DNA from: Lasioglossum baleicum
Taxonomy: Eukaryota > Arthropoda > Insecta > Hymenoptera > Halictidae
DNA length: 64,000 nt
Reading direction: 5' to 3'
Assembly: GCF_051020765.1 (NCBI RefSeq)
Contig: NC_134930.1
Span: forward strand, 1,054,001 to 1,118,000
Both the position numbers and the translations under genes were made by a program. Of this stretch, positions 9,895 to 20,225 are shown piece after piece. The notes below the pieces were generated by a model, which saw nothing but the letters and a program-made list of their open reading frames with translations, was not told where the DNA came from and searched no databases. The first letter of the stretch is position 1. Each line of letters begins with the position of its first letter.

Positions 9895-10757
9895 ACAAGA
9901 TGTGGCAATTAAATAACGAGACTGGGCACTTTCCACCATACAACAGCATCGGGCGAGGTTGTCATTAGTAGGTCGTAGATTTTGATGCTTCCGCAGCCAC
10001 GATTCGTAGTTTTGTCTATCTGTCTGCTTTTGTTTCTTGTCTAGCATAAATTGTAGAGGTCACAGTTGCGTTGCAGTGCCGCGATCACTGCAGTGACGAC
10101 TCACAGAACAACCAGAAACCTGGATTTTCCAGTACGATCCAGAAACAAAGCGTTGATCGATGCACTGGAAGACGCCCGGATCTCCAGGAATGGAAAAAGC
10201 GTGAATGAGCAATTCGAAATTGAAAGCAATGCTGTTCGTTCTTTTCGATATCAAGGTTGTTATCATGACTGACTGAAGGTCAAACCGTTAATCAGAAATA
10301 CTACAAAGAAGTCCAAATCAAGCTGAGGGAAAGAGTAAGGAAGAAAAGACCGGATTTGTGGAAGAACGACTCATGGATTCTGCACCAGGAAAACGCACCA
10401 GCCCACAATGCTCTATCTGTGAGGCAGTTTTTAGCGGACAAGCGCATTCCTGTGCTTGATCCTCCGTATTCGCCAGATTTCGCACCGTGTGACCTCTACC
10501 TGTTCTCGAAAGTCAAAAGTGCATTGATGGGAACACATTTTCAGTCTGTTGAACATGTAAAAACAAAAACGGCAGAGTTGTTGAAGAGGCTGAGAGCTAA
10601 CGACCTACAGCATTGTTTTGAACAATGGAAGACACGTATGCAGCGATGTATAGATAGGGGAGGAGAATATGTTGAAGGGAATATAAGTTAAATGTAACTT
10701 TATTTGTACCAAATCGCATTTCTCACACCAGTCTCGTTACTTAATTGCCACACCTGT
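9895..10757 (+). mobile_element. Mariner element, internally deleted
   Basis: Left terminus ACAAGATGTGGCAATTAAAT and right terminus ATTTAATTG-type complement (TTAATTGCCACACCTGT) form mariner-like inverted repeats of about 30 bp that include AACGAGACTGG. TA flanks the right end, and the left flank is TTTA. At about 860 bp it is shorter than the usual 1.3 kb, and the transposase N-terminal half is missing or replaced. Confidence 0.85.
10269..10691 (+). pseudogene. Mariner transposase, C-terminal half
   Basis: The open frame runs from just after a TGA near 10266 and encodes the catalytic C-terminal part of a mariner (SETMAR/Mos1-type) transposase. Landmarks are TVNQKYY, RPDLWKNDSWILHQENAPAH, PPYSPDFAPCDLYLF and the terminal RGGEYVEG. 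In the family the second catalytic aspartate lies in HxDN; here it reads HQEN, an Asp-to-Glu change. The third Asp (APCD) is kept. The DNA-binding helix-turn-helix domains and first catalytic Asp are absent. A Met at 10356 is internal and not the original start. Confidence 0.88.
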
Positions 10758-11026
10758 TATATGTACAAATTAAAGGTCACGTTAATAATAGCCTGAATCG
10801 ACGAATATGAATTTTTTCGCCAGAAGGTAAAACTCATAAGATTATGTAAAACTTATCTATTAAAATTTGATGTACTCCTGTAATCTCAGTGCTTATTTCA
10901 AAACCAGGTTTGGAAAAAGTGTACTGAAAAAAATTACTTCTATAAAAACGTACGCTGTTATTGTTTATAAAGTTTCAAGAGACAAATTGCAAAAAAGCGC
11001 TACAAGGATCTCTCTTTTCTTATCCA

Positions 11027-11054
11027 GGAGAGAGAGAGAGAGAGAGAGAGAGAG
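11027..11054. repeat. (GA)n microsatellite
   Basis: GA array just upstream of the LTR fragment. Confidence 0.95.
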
Positions 11055-11120
11055 CTTCTTAATTTTGCCGCACCTGTCGCTGAAGTCACAAAAAGTTTTT
11101 GCTGTCGCTTCCGCACACCT

Positions 11121-11292
11121 ATTCCAGCTATTCCTCCTGTGCTCTCGCTCACGATCTGGATTCAACGGACCACACAATAAGCTAATACCGCTTGCAATAT
11201 TTTATAACCTTTATTACTGCACGTGGGACACTCTTTCTCATTTCTCGTCTAACAACCATGTGTCTTGCTCATCGACTGTGTTAACTCGCATC
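11121..11292. mobile_element. Partial solo LTR of Gypsy-2
   Basis: Nearly identical to 31581-31752, the U5-side half of the Gypsy-2 5-prime LTR, including TCACGATCTGGATTCAACGG. It breaks off after CTCGCATC, where an unrelated AGAGAG... segment begins. The same LTR position is also the breakpoint of the other Gypsy-2 LTR at 27131. Confidence 0.85.
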
Positions 11293-11560
11293 AGAGAGTA
11301 TATGAGAGTGCTCACGCCCGGGTTTTGGCCGTGCCCATATAGTGCTGCCCCCTACTCTAGTACTTAGCCTGGATCAGCTCCTACATCATCTCTAGCATGG
11401 ACAAGATCCTACATCATCTTTAGCATGGACAAGATCCTACATCATCTTTAGCATGGACAAGATCCTACATCATCTTTAGCATGGACAAGATCCTACATCA
11501 TCTTTAGCATGGACAAGATCCTACATCATCTTTAGACTGGATCAGATCGTACATCATCAT
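11293..11560. repeat. AGAGA-element half with 28-bp minisatellite
   Basis: Begins AGAGAGTATATGAGAGTGCTC and runs into a tandem array at about 11373-11545 with a 28-bp unit (AGCATGGACAAGATCCTACATCATCTTT split by unit ends), roughly six copies. The reverse complement of the same structure occurs at 26990-27131 abutting the other Gypsy-2 LTR, so this appears to be one half of an inverted-repeat element inserted in an LTR. Confidence 0.7.
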
Positions 11561-11976
11561 TGGCCAGGATTAGGACATACAGTTTATATTGTTTTATATC
11601 AAATATGTAACTAATATACAAATCTTTAATAATATAAATTATATTCATAGAAGTATTTTAATTTTTCCCGAGCCTTTGTTGCAAACTCTAGTTTTAAAAA
11701 ATAGAAAAGCCGGAAGATTTCGAAGAAACACAGATTTTATATCGATGTTTAAAAGCCACCATCTTGGAAATTAATTTAATGATGAAATACTTACTGTCAT
11801 CAATACTGTCTCCAATTTTTTTCATATTTTTAGGCACAGTTATTATTAATTAAACCAAATTGAAAACCAATTCTTTCTACGAAAATTTAGAAGAATAACT
11901 TTAGGGTTACCCTGAAATTTTCAGAATATGTTTAATTGACACAAATCTATAAAACGTATTTTTTAAATTTTAAGTA
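11561..11976. other. Unassigned AT-rich sequence
   Basis: No gene recognised. 11900-11976 is the left half of an interspersed repeat that continues at 13093 after the fold-back insertion and recurs at 18640-19300 and 40785-40990. Confidence 0.5.
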
Positions 11977-11978
11977 TA

Positions 11979-13090
11979 CAGGGTGATTCACGCAATTGTT
12001 ACAAGTCATAACTCCGTTATTATTGCATTTACAAAAAAATGCCAAAGGAGAAAGATAAATGGTTCGAAGAGAACTACATCTGTAGGTCTTTAAATTTTTT
12101 TAGATGCAGCAGTGCATGTGCAATTAACAATTGCATCATTTCTTTAAATAGAAATGCATATTGTTTTTTACACAGATCGATTCTTCTGTTCATTCTACGT
12201 AAAAAATGATTAGGGTACACATGGCAAAAAATTATTAGATCTCGAGATATTTTCAAAAAATGTCTTTATTGAAGAAGATGCTCAAACGCTTCTCCATTAC
12301 ATTCTAAACATTTCTTATAACGTATTTTTATTGTTTGCATAACTGCGTTTAAATTATCTGCAGTTATTGCTGCACATTCCAGTATGATTCTTTCTCTCAG
12401 ATTCTCTACAGAATTTATGGGGTTTGAATAAATTCTATCTTTCAAATAACCCCACAGAAAAAGTCAAGGGGACTTAAATCAGGTGAACGGGCTGGCCAAC
12501 GTATTGATGTATAAACGCAGTTATGCAAACAATAAAAAACCGTTATAAGAAATGTTTAGAATGTAATGGAGAAGCGTTTGAGCATCTTCACAGCACGTTA
12601 AGACAACGCGCACAGAAGTAACGGAACCAAATGAAGGCACGAAATAGGCAGCTAGAAACCCGGCACAGAAACTATATTACTTGTATCGTTGTCCGATATT
12701 GCCTTTCTGTTATGCATGGAGTTTGTCCACGACATAGCTCACAAAAACTACAAGACTGAGGCAGACTCAATAACAGCCATTCCAAGTATAATGATAAGAA
12801 AAAGACATTTTTTGAAAATATCTCGAGATCTAATAATTTTTTGCCATGTGTACCCTAATCATTTTTTACGTAGAATGAACAGAAGAATCGATCTGTGTAA
12901 AAAACAATATGCATTTCTATTTAAAGAAATGATGCAATTGTTAATTGCACATGCACTGCTGCATCTAAAAAAAATCGAAAGGCCTACAGGTGTAGTTCTC
13001 TTCGAACCATTTACCTTTCTCCTTTGGCATTTTTTTGTAAATGCAATAATAACGGAGTTATGACTTGTAACAATTGCGTGAATCACCCTG
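11979..13090. mobile_element. Fold-back Tc1/mariner-type element with two opposed transposase ends
   Basis: Ends CAGGGTGATTCACGCAATTG and its complement, flanked by TA (11977-11978, 13091-13092). The inverted arms run inward about 280 bp. The interior carries transposase C-terminal sequence in both orientations: minus strand about 12270-12510 and a shorter plus-strand copy at 12515-12590, both encoding KKCLECNGEAFEHL-like ends. Two diverged copies fused head to head would explain the structure. Confidence 0.8.
12270..12510 (-). pseudogene. Tc1/mariner-superfamily transposase C-terminus, frameshifted
   Basis: Reading the minus strand gives WPARSPDLSPLDFF, then after a one-base frame break GYLKDRIYSNPINSVENLRE, and finally CLECNGEAFEHLL. 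This is the C-terminal catalytic block of an insect Tc1/mariner-like transposase (WPARSPDLTPLDFFLWG type). The frame break lies in the run just after DFF. No upstream domains remain. Confidence 0.75.
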
Positions 13091-13092
13091 TA

Positions 13093-13262
13093 GATAGACC
13101 CACATTAAAAAGTTGTAAAACGCAACTTTTAGTATTTTTTCTACAATTCTGATCAATTGCAATTTTTTAAAAAACTTCTTTTCACATCCTGCAGTAAACT
13201 AATTGCTCTAGTTTCCAAAAAAAGTTCAAATCGTATAGTATATTAAAATAGTGGTAAATCTA
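13093..13262. repeat. Right half of interspersed repeat
   Basis: Continues the repeat interrupted at 11976 (see also 18640-19300 inverted and 40785-40990 direct). It contains CTACAATTCTGATCAATTGC and AGTAAACTAATTGCTCTAG. Confidence 0.7.
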
Positions 13263-13544
13263 CGCTACAGACAGGGATTGGAACGGTTATGAAAATAACT
13301 GTTTAAACTGTTATTTTTCGGTTCTGATTGAAATAGTTATTAAGAACCGAAATGATGTTATGTTATAACACTTATAACTGTTACGAGAATATCGGTACTG
13401 GCTGGCAGTACTGGCTTATATCGGTTACGGTTACGATTTTGGAGAACCGATATTATGTATTTCGGTTCAGGATTTCGGTTCCGGATTTCGGTTCTCTGTC
13501 ATTCTGTATTCTATATTGTGTTCGACCTAATATTTATTATTTAA

Positions 13545-14060
13545 ACAATTTATAAATAAATAAATTTTTATAATTTGTTTCTATATTTATTGTTTGAAAT
13601 ACCATTTCAATAATTTAAAATAATTGTTTAAATAAATAAATTTTTATAATTTGTTTCTATATTTATTGTTTGAAATACCATTTCAATAATTTAAAATAAT
13701 TGTTTAAATAAATAAATTTTTATAATTTGTTTCTATAGTAATTATTTGAATTGTTATTTCAATAATAATTTATTGTTAAAATAATTGTTTAAATAAATAA
13801 ATTTTTATAATTTGTTTCTGTATTAATTATTTGAATTGTTATTTCTGAATAATAATTTATTGTTCAAATAATTTAAATAAATAAATTTTTATAATTTGTT
13901 TCCATATTCATTATTTGAATTGTTATTTCAATAATTTATTGTTAAAATAAATAGATTTTTATAATCTATACAAATTTGTTATTTGTTTTTATTTATTTAA
14001 ACAATTATTTTCACAATAAATTATTAGAATAATATAATTCACAAATAGAAAAATATATAA
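13545..14060. repeat. AT-rich tandem repeat, period 70-85 bp
   Basis: The motif TTTTTATAATTTGTTTCTAT recurs at 13565, 13641, 13717, 13802 and 13886, with a diverged copy at 13956. The first three spacings are exactly 76 bp, and later units differ by small insertions. Almost no G or C outside the motif. No function inferred. Confidence 0.9.
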
Positions 14061-14469
14061 ATTTATTTATTTAAACCAGTGAGATGAGCAACCCCCGCGG
14101 ACTGCAGTGGGCCAAAAGTGAAAACATAAGAATACGCGCGGGCCGCAACCGGCAACGGACGCAATTGTTGGAAGTAACAATTGAAAATCGGCGACGAAGG
14201 CCGCCTCGCCGCACAGTGGTCCGGATCGAGAAATTCAGTGACATTTTGTTATAACTTTTGAACCATTAGAGATATTGCAATGAAATTTCCACTAAAAATA
14301 TTTAAAAAATAGTCATTTTTAACTATAGATAATTAAATATTTTTTTTAATTGTTAAACAATATTTATTAATTAATTTTCATTGATACTTTTTTCTTAAAA
14401 CAAAATTGTTTACATATATTATAAGTTTACAAACTATTTTTTCTAATAATTTATAATTAAAATTTTTTA

Positions 14470-14575
14470 ATGGTCCGTATCGAGAAATTCAGTGACACTT
14501 TGTCATAGCTTTTGAGTCGTAAAAGTTATTGCGATGAAATTTTCACTGAAAAATATGAAAAAATAATCATTTTTT
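14470..14575. repeat. Internal direct copy of the Transib left terminus
   Basis: TGGTCCGTATCGAGAAATTC here repeats TGGTCCGGATCGAGAAATTC of 14217 onward, and similarity continues through GATGAAATTT, about 100 bp in total. It lacks the CACAG start. It could be an extra transposase-binding site or a remnant of an earlier insertion. Confidence 0.85.
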
Positions 14576-14649
14576 AATGATAAATAATTTAATATGTTTA
14601 ATTATTTTCAATAACATTTTACTTACTTTATTGGCTGATTGACTTAAAT

Positions 14650-16641
14650 CTATGTTAGTATCAATTCTGCAGCTTCTTGATCTAGCGGCTTGTTCTTTTT
14701 ACTTTGCGAGTTTACTCGTATTGTCGATATATACGGATCGGAACTTATGAGCAATCTGTGAAGTAAATCCTCGTTTGTGTTGATCCTGGAATTTTTTCTC
14801 GTGTTCCTGCTTCTGAATTTTTTGAAATCTTTGTGTTTCGTTTCTTGTGCCTCCTCAGAAAGCTGTCCAATCGGAAGTAAAGCATTTTGTACTATATCCT
14901 TGCCGTGGATTAATATCTTGTGTATGGAGGCAGGCATGTAATACCATCCATAATGTTGCACATAATGTTTTGCTGTTTGTAGCGTATATTCTTCGAACTT
15001 GGTAAGATGTATTTCGTATGGAGACGAAATAACTTGTAAAATAACATGCATCCTTTTAATTAAAACAACGTCAATTTCTGTTATTTCCGCGGAAATTTCA
15101 GCATTCTGAAAAAACCTTCTTGCCGTATTCCCATCGTTTGATGAGCCCCATCCTTGTTTTACGTAATCGACAACTAGTCCCAATTTTTCTTTAAATTGTT
15201 CTTGAATCTTCTTTTTTCTTTCGTTTCGAATGTTTTTTAAGTCGGGTGTGTTAGCACTCCATTTTTGGAAAGGTATATTATACGATGCATGCAATATCCA
15301 TTCAAAGCATCTTATCCAAGCATGCAGCGAAGAAATTCCAAAAGAATAATTATTATTATTAGATGGTTTGGATTTTACAAATTCTAAATCATTCATCTCC
15401 GTTGGTTTTGCATTGCATATATAACAACGCATAGAGGATTTCGTACCCGAAATCGCATTGCAAATTTTATTATCTACCATTGTAAATAACATGGTATATT
15501 CTATAGATGTATTATTTATTTCAAACGGCTTCAAATTTCGAATTTCATTATTTATTCTATTAGTTTCTTGTTCTATAATTATTTGAGATTCTTTAATAAA
15601 TTCAAATTTTATTGGCCGGCAAAACCAAGGAGATGATGGTCGCGGATTTTCCCAGAGGATTTCTGAAGTTAATTTGTTACATAACTTTAACGGGACTATA
15701 CTAGATATAAAAACAGATTCTTCGTCCGTATTAAGGTCTGCATGAAATACTTGTTTATATCTTTGCTGGCTTGAAGCACCATCGCAACCCCATTTGCATA
15801 TGAGAATTAGTTCATAATTATTTGGCAATGTATCTAAACTCTTCAGTATGCGGGAAACTGTATGGTCTAATAAGGCTTGTAATTCGACTTGAGCATATGT
15901 TTCAGTAATTTTAGTACTACTCTTTGCTGGATAGCACTGTATTTTTTCTTGCAACAGTTTAAAATAAGAGGGAAACAGTTTGCTTAGGCATTTTATGGCT
16001 GAATTTCTAATGGTGATATACTGAAATTTTGAGAGTTCAGCCATAATGAAAATGCTTAAAGCTTTTTCTGCTGAAAACGTTTTCTGTTGAAGCATGTGTC
16101 CTTTTTCAAAAAACGTTTCAATATTTTTGTCGTTTTTACTGTCAAATAAATATTGCAGTATGCGTAACTTCTGATGCATGCCTTGTTTTCGCAATTTCAT
16201 CTTTAGTGCACTCAGTAATTCATCGAGAGAAAAATTATTAATGAGAGACCGAGATCTCCGTATTTTTTCCCTGCTACTGCATTGAGAATACAACTTTCGT
16301 CCTTTGTATATGTTTACAGTAGACGATTTTCGTTGTAATGGGGTATTTGCCGAACTTGAAGACGGAATCTCTGCCAATATGGCACTTAGATATGAAAAAT
16401 CTTTCTCCAGCCATGACTTATTACGTTGAAGGAATCTCGCTTGTGTATAATATGACTGTTTCCACTTCTGTTTTAATTTAGTAGTGAATACTTTTAAACT
16501 CTTCGTTAATCCTTCTGATTGTTCCGGAGAAAGATTAATTCGTTCACATATTTCTTTATATAAGAATGAGTAATCACCCATGTCTTTTGACGAATTCTGT
16601 AATCTGATAAATAAGTCTCCATATTTTCTAAAAGCTTCCAT
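14650..16641 (-). CDS. Transib transposase (RAG1-core related)
   Basis: Uninterrupted frame of about 663 residues from the ATG at 16641 (a GTG extends it three codons); stop TAG at 14652-14650. It is a DDE recombinase that cuts at CACAGTG termini and inserts into CGNCG targets. Counting from the GTG, candidate catalytic residues by comparison with RAG1 D600, D708 and E962 are D290 (KWGCDGASS), D393 (TMVDNK) and E599 (QLSEEAQE). The zinc-ligand pattern is also kept: C409 and C412 (CYIC), H577 and H582 (HKILIH). Other family blocks are ENPRPSSPWFCRPIKF, SLHAWIRCFEWILHASYN, GNTARRFF and ISSDPYIS. There are no stops or frameshifts, so it may be functional. It is alone in its element. A 72-bp intron may lie in the 5-prime leader. 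Confidence 0.95.
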   Translation of the reverse strand: MEAFRKYGDLFIRLQNSSKDMGDYSFLYKEICERINLSPEQSEGLTKSLKVFTTKLKQKWKQSYYTQARFLQRNKSWLEKDFSYLSAILAEIPSSSSANTPLQRKSSTVNIYKGRKLYSQCSSREKIRRSRSLINNFSLDELLSALKMKLRKQGMHQKLRILQYLFDSKNDKNIETFFEKGHMLQQKTFSAEKALSIFIMAELSKFQYITIRNSAIKCLSKLFPSYFKLLQEKIQCYPAKSSTKITETYAQVELQALLDHTVSRILKSLDTLPNNYELILICKWGCDGASSQQRYKQVFHADLNTDEESVFISSIVPLKLCNKLTSEILWENPRPSSPWFCRPIKFEFIKESQIIIEQETNRINNEIRNLKPFEINNTSIEYTMLFTMVDNKICNAISGTKSSMRCYICNAKPTEMNDLEFVKSKPSNNNNYSFGISSLHAWIRCFEWILHASYNIPFQKWSANTPDLKNIRNERKKKIQEQFKEKLGLVVDYVKQGWGSSNDGNTARRFFQNAEISAEITEIDVVLIKRMHVILQVISSPYEIHLTKFEEYTLQTAKHYVQHYGWYYMPASIHKILIHGKDIVQNALLPIGQLSEEAQETKHKDFKKFRSRNTRKNSRINTNEDLLHRLLISSDPYISTIRVNSQSKKNKPLDQEAAELILT

Positions 16642-16664
16642 TCTCGACACTCGACAATTAATAT

Positions 16665-16736
16665 CTGAATAGCAAAGATGAACAGTTACATGCGAAATTA
16701 CTGAGGCAATAAGTGTTTAGTCGTTGTTGTACTTAC
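16665..16736 (-). other. Candidate 5-prime leader intron of the Transib transposase
   Basis: On the minus strand, GTAAGTAC at 16736 is a strong donor and TTGCTATTCAG ending at 16665 a good acceptor, 23 bases before the ATG. The 72-bp size is normal for insects. Upstream sequence has no long open frame in phase, so the first exon would be untranslated or nearly so. Inference from splice consensus only. Confidence 0.45.
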
Positions 16737-17647
16737 CAAATATGAACCAAATAAAATATGATATAATATAAAATAAATCAAAACTTATTCTAATTAAACG
16801 ATAAATGAATATATATAATATAACACGCAGTAAGAATAACGGAACTAAACACACTGATTAAATATATACATATATCATATACACTAAATATATACTGTAC
16901 GAGTCTTTTAGAAATCCTTTACTCTGTGTGTACTCTCCAATGGTTCTGTTTCATCTGAATGAAAACTAAAAATGAGGAAACAATCGACTCCTCATCTGCA
17001 GCATATAATAAACAATTGCTTGTAGGCTACAATGGAAACAGTCCGCTCGCGCGCGTGCGAAGAGATTTTTCGCGTCTCGCGCGATCTTGGCGCTCGCGCT
17101 CGACGCAGCGATGGATACACTTTAATCATTAATAACTTGCGTGGATGGACGATGTTGGTAGTAAATCGTGCATGACTATATAGGGAAAAGTGTACCGAAT
17201 ATAGTACAATTTGTAATCATGCGATGCTACTTGGAACTCAAAAGATATTCCGTATCAAAGATGAGGAATTTTGACAATTTCCGTGCCTTCACTGTGCATT
17301 ACTTTTTTAATACATTATTTAAATTAATTGTTAATTGACAGTGTAAATTCTTATCGTAAAGGAATTCTCTTCATTTTAAAAGAAGAACAGAGAAAAAATA
17401 TTAAACAGGTGGGTCAGGGCATCCAGATAAAGATAAGCATCCTTCTTCTGCGAAACAACCTATTTTATAAATGTCCAACTTTAAGTGTTCGTCACAATTA
17501 CAATTTTGATTATATTTTATTAATTTCTTTATTTTCGAGGTAGATGGATATTTAGCAAGCAATACAAACTTTGTACATGTCAATATGAGAAAGTTCATTT
17601 TTCGACAAAATGTCACTGAATTTCTCGATCCGGACCACTGTGCGCCG

Positions 17648-18640
17648 CGCCACTGGTGGCTCATGTCGGGCGAAGTTATTTTGTTTTCTGGTTCGAAAAA
17701 AACGTAGACGTTACAAACTTGAAAGGTTGGTTTCTCAAGATAAAAGTCTGCTCTATCGCGTGGTATAGTTCGATTTTCCGCTGGACCCTAATTTTTTGAG
17801 ATAAATTGAAAAATATCCTCAAAAATTGGTGCAAAAGTAGTGTCTCTTCGTCTTTAATCATTGTTTAAACATGTTTAAACAATCATAATGTATTAATATT
17901 GGATATCACTGTATTCGGGAAAGTCTACAGAATCTTTTGCTGTAAAGAACAATTCAATATCTTTTATAATAACCACAATATTTGTTTAAAGTTGAAAAAT
18001 ATGTTCTTTTTTCAAAGCCATGTTTTTCAAAAACTGTGCGTATAGGAGAAAAATTAAGGACAGATTCGGAATCACCGCAAAAAACTCTATAAGAAGGACC
18101 CAACAGTATATTGAAAACAAATTTGGTGTTGGACAGTGTAATCGGTTCTCCAGAACCGTTAGGCCTGTTGCACAGTCGAGCGCAATTTTCCGGTCTCAAA
18201 TACGTTCTAAAATTCTAAAAAAAATGTTACATATTTTGGATCCTAAGACGCATTTTATAGAATTTTTTCAGATTTTTTGGTTGCAAACTGTGGTCGTAAA
18301 TAATGAAAAACCCCCCAAAAATCGGAAAAATGTAGATTTCTAGAAAATATGAAAACATGCTTTTTACTGTTTGGTTCCTTGATAAAGTACTACAGCAGGC
18401 AGTGTCGTCAATTTTTTTCAGATTTTTTTATTGTGGGACATCATTGTCAAAATTTTTTCGACGTTTCTGCTGTGAGGAGGAAAGTTATACTTATTGATTT
18501 TACCGCGGGTGTATATTAAGTAATTTTTAACGTTATTATATGTTATTATACATTACAAAACGCAATTGTTTGACCTAAGAAATGCGATTTAATAGAAAGA
18601 AGAATTGTGTTCTGTGCGCGATATATGTACATACTGTGAC
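17648..18640. other. Unassigned sequence containing a duplicated 260-bp segment
   Basis: 17866-18145 is a direct paralogue of 41530-42150 (minus the insertion there), including TAATATTGGATATCACTG and GAGAAAAATTAAGGACAGAT. No coding potential recognised in either copy. Confidence 0.55.
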
Positions 18641-18789
18641 TCGCAAAAATTTTCGGACGCTCTAAAAATGATAACTTTTTTAATATTATACTACACGATT
18701 TGAACTTTTTGGGAAGCTAGAACAATTAGTTTAGTACAGGATGTGAAAATAATTTTTTCAAAAATAGTAACTGATCGGAATTGTAGAAA

Positions 18790-19155
18790 AAATGAGAGAC
18801 ACTTGGGGAAACTCAAACACCTGGCAGAAGACTGTGAAGGGGTAGAAAGAATGAACATAGGTATAGAAAAGATAGTACAGGAGAAAAGAGTGGGAGAAAT
18901 TGTAGAATGGGTTAGGAGTATAGAGAAAAAAAGGAAAGAATTAATCACAAGGGATAATCAAGAGAGAGGCAGGATTAGCGGGGAGACATTGGGATAGATC
19001 ACATAGACAATAAGGTATTTGATGTGGCATGGGATATGGATGGATGGGTGGAGGAACGGATGAATGGATAAATAGAGGGATGAATGGCTTCGAGAATTAT
19101 AATCCATGTCCAATTTCTGGGCCACGAGGCTGAAATAAATAAATAAATACGTATT
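18790..19155 (+). pseudogene. 5-prime-truncated LINE, 3-prime end
   Basis: The open frame here ends with residues such as LKHLAEDCEGVERMNIGIEK and VEWVRSIEKKRKEL, which resemble the C-terminal tail of ORF2 in Jockey/R1-type LINEs. It is followed by a short untranslated tail and a tetranucleotide AAAT array at 19131-19150. It sits exactly inside the interspersed repeat also found at 13093 and 40785: host sequence resumes at about 19165 with ACTAAAAATTGC. Reverse transcriptase motifs are absent. Confidence 0.6.
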
Positions 19156-19349
19156 TACTTACTTACTAAAAATTGCATTTTACAACATCTTTATATGGGC
19201 CGACATTGAAAATTTAAAAAATACGTTTTGTAAATCTGTGTCAATTAAACATATTCTGAAAATTTCGTCAAAATCGGTCGACGTTGCAATGAGCTACAAA
19301 CGTTTTAATATAAAATAATAATTCTTAAAAAATATTCTGTTATTTTACA

Positions 19350-19380
19350 CCGATATACCCGACCCGACCCGACCCGTATC
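19350..19380. repeat. (CCCGA)n short array
   Basis: Short run of CCCGA pentamers (CCCGACCCGACCCGACCCG). No function inferred. Confidence 0.7.
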
Positions 19381-19969
19381 ATGTTACAATGTTTCACTCC
19401 ACTCCACGGCGACCGAAACCCTCGAGCTTCACTTCCCTTTTCTCCGTTCGTCATCATAGAATAGCGTTTCCTGAAAATTGAATGTCTCTGGCCAGACTCG
19501 AGTTTTCGACATTTATAGCAAGCTTGCTATAATCGTATCTTATTTGTCAAAATCTAGTTTTCCATTTAAAATATTTTGTTGTTAAAACTCATTAATAGTC
19601 TTAAATAGTACTTGAACAATATTAAAAATGATACTGAAATATTGGAATATTACAATTTGGAATGAAGGGTCTAGCCGGACGAGGTAGTCCTCCGAATTAT
19701 TTAAACAGCCGTTGCGCCATTCAATTTTCGGTCAATTTTTCCCATTTACTTGCATTAATTTAATCGTATAATTGCATTTAATTGAAATTGATAATTGAGA
19801 TTTTTTCCCGATTTTTTGGTTCAAAATGTTAATTACACAAGCTGAAAAACAAGCAAAAATTCGACAAATGCAGATTTATTTGAGAAACTGAAAAATAGCA
19901 TTGATCATATTTTTAGACTAGCAACATACCAGAACTTTTTTTACGACAGCGCGTAAACGACAAAGAGGG

Positions 19970-20225
19970 ACTTTTCAATGACTCCAAGAAAAATGAATAA
20001 CTTAATGACTCCGAGAAAAATAAAGAACTTAATGACGCTGAGGAAAATGAAAAATTTAATAACTCCAAGAAAAATGGAAACTTCAATGACTATGAAAAAA
20101 CTTGACGGCACTGAGGAAAATTAAAAATTTAATAACTCCAAGAAAAATGGAAAACTTAATCACTTTGAAAAAAATAAAGAACTTACTGACTCTGAGGAAA
20201 ATGAAAAATTTAATAACTCCCAGTT
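19970..20225. repeat. 27-bp minisatellite, about nine units
   Basis: Units of the type AATGACTCCAAGAAAAATG plus eight more bases repeat with an exact 27-bp period early in the array and drift later. Because 27 is a multiple of three, one frame (MTPRKMNNL-like nonapeptides) stays open for the first five units before a stop. No flanking gene structure supports translation. Confidence 0.85.

Larger units (their letters stand above)
14212..17642 (-). mobile_element. Transib transposon, apparently complete
   Basis: Flanked by a perfect 5-bp duplication CGCCG (14207-14211, 17643-17647), the GC-rich CGNCG type used by Transib. The 38-bp terminal inverted repeats match perfectly and start CACAGTGGTCCGGATCGAGA. 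The first seven bases, CACAGTG, equal the heptamer of vertebrate V(D)J recombination signals; a convincing nonamer after 12 or 23 bp is not visible. A subterminal direct copy of the left terminus lies at 14472-14570. The interior carries a long open transposase on the minus strand. Length 3431 bp is typical of autonomous Transib. Confidence 0.95.

Noticed and set aside
14214..14250. Full 12/23 RSS (heptamer plus nonamer) in the Transib terminus
   Set aside because: CACAGTG is exact, but the sequence 23 bp later (CATTTTGTT) does not match the A-rich nonamer, and none fits at 12 bp.
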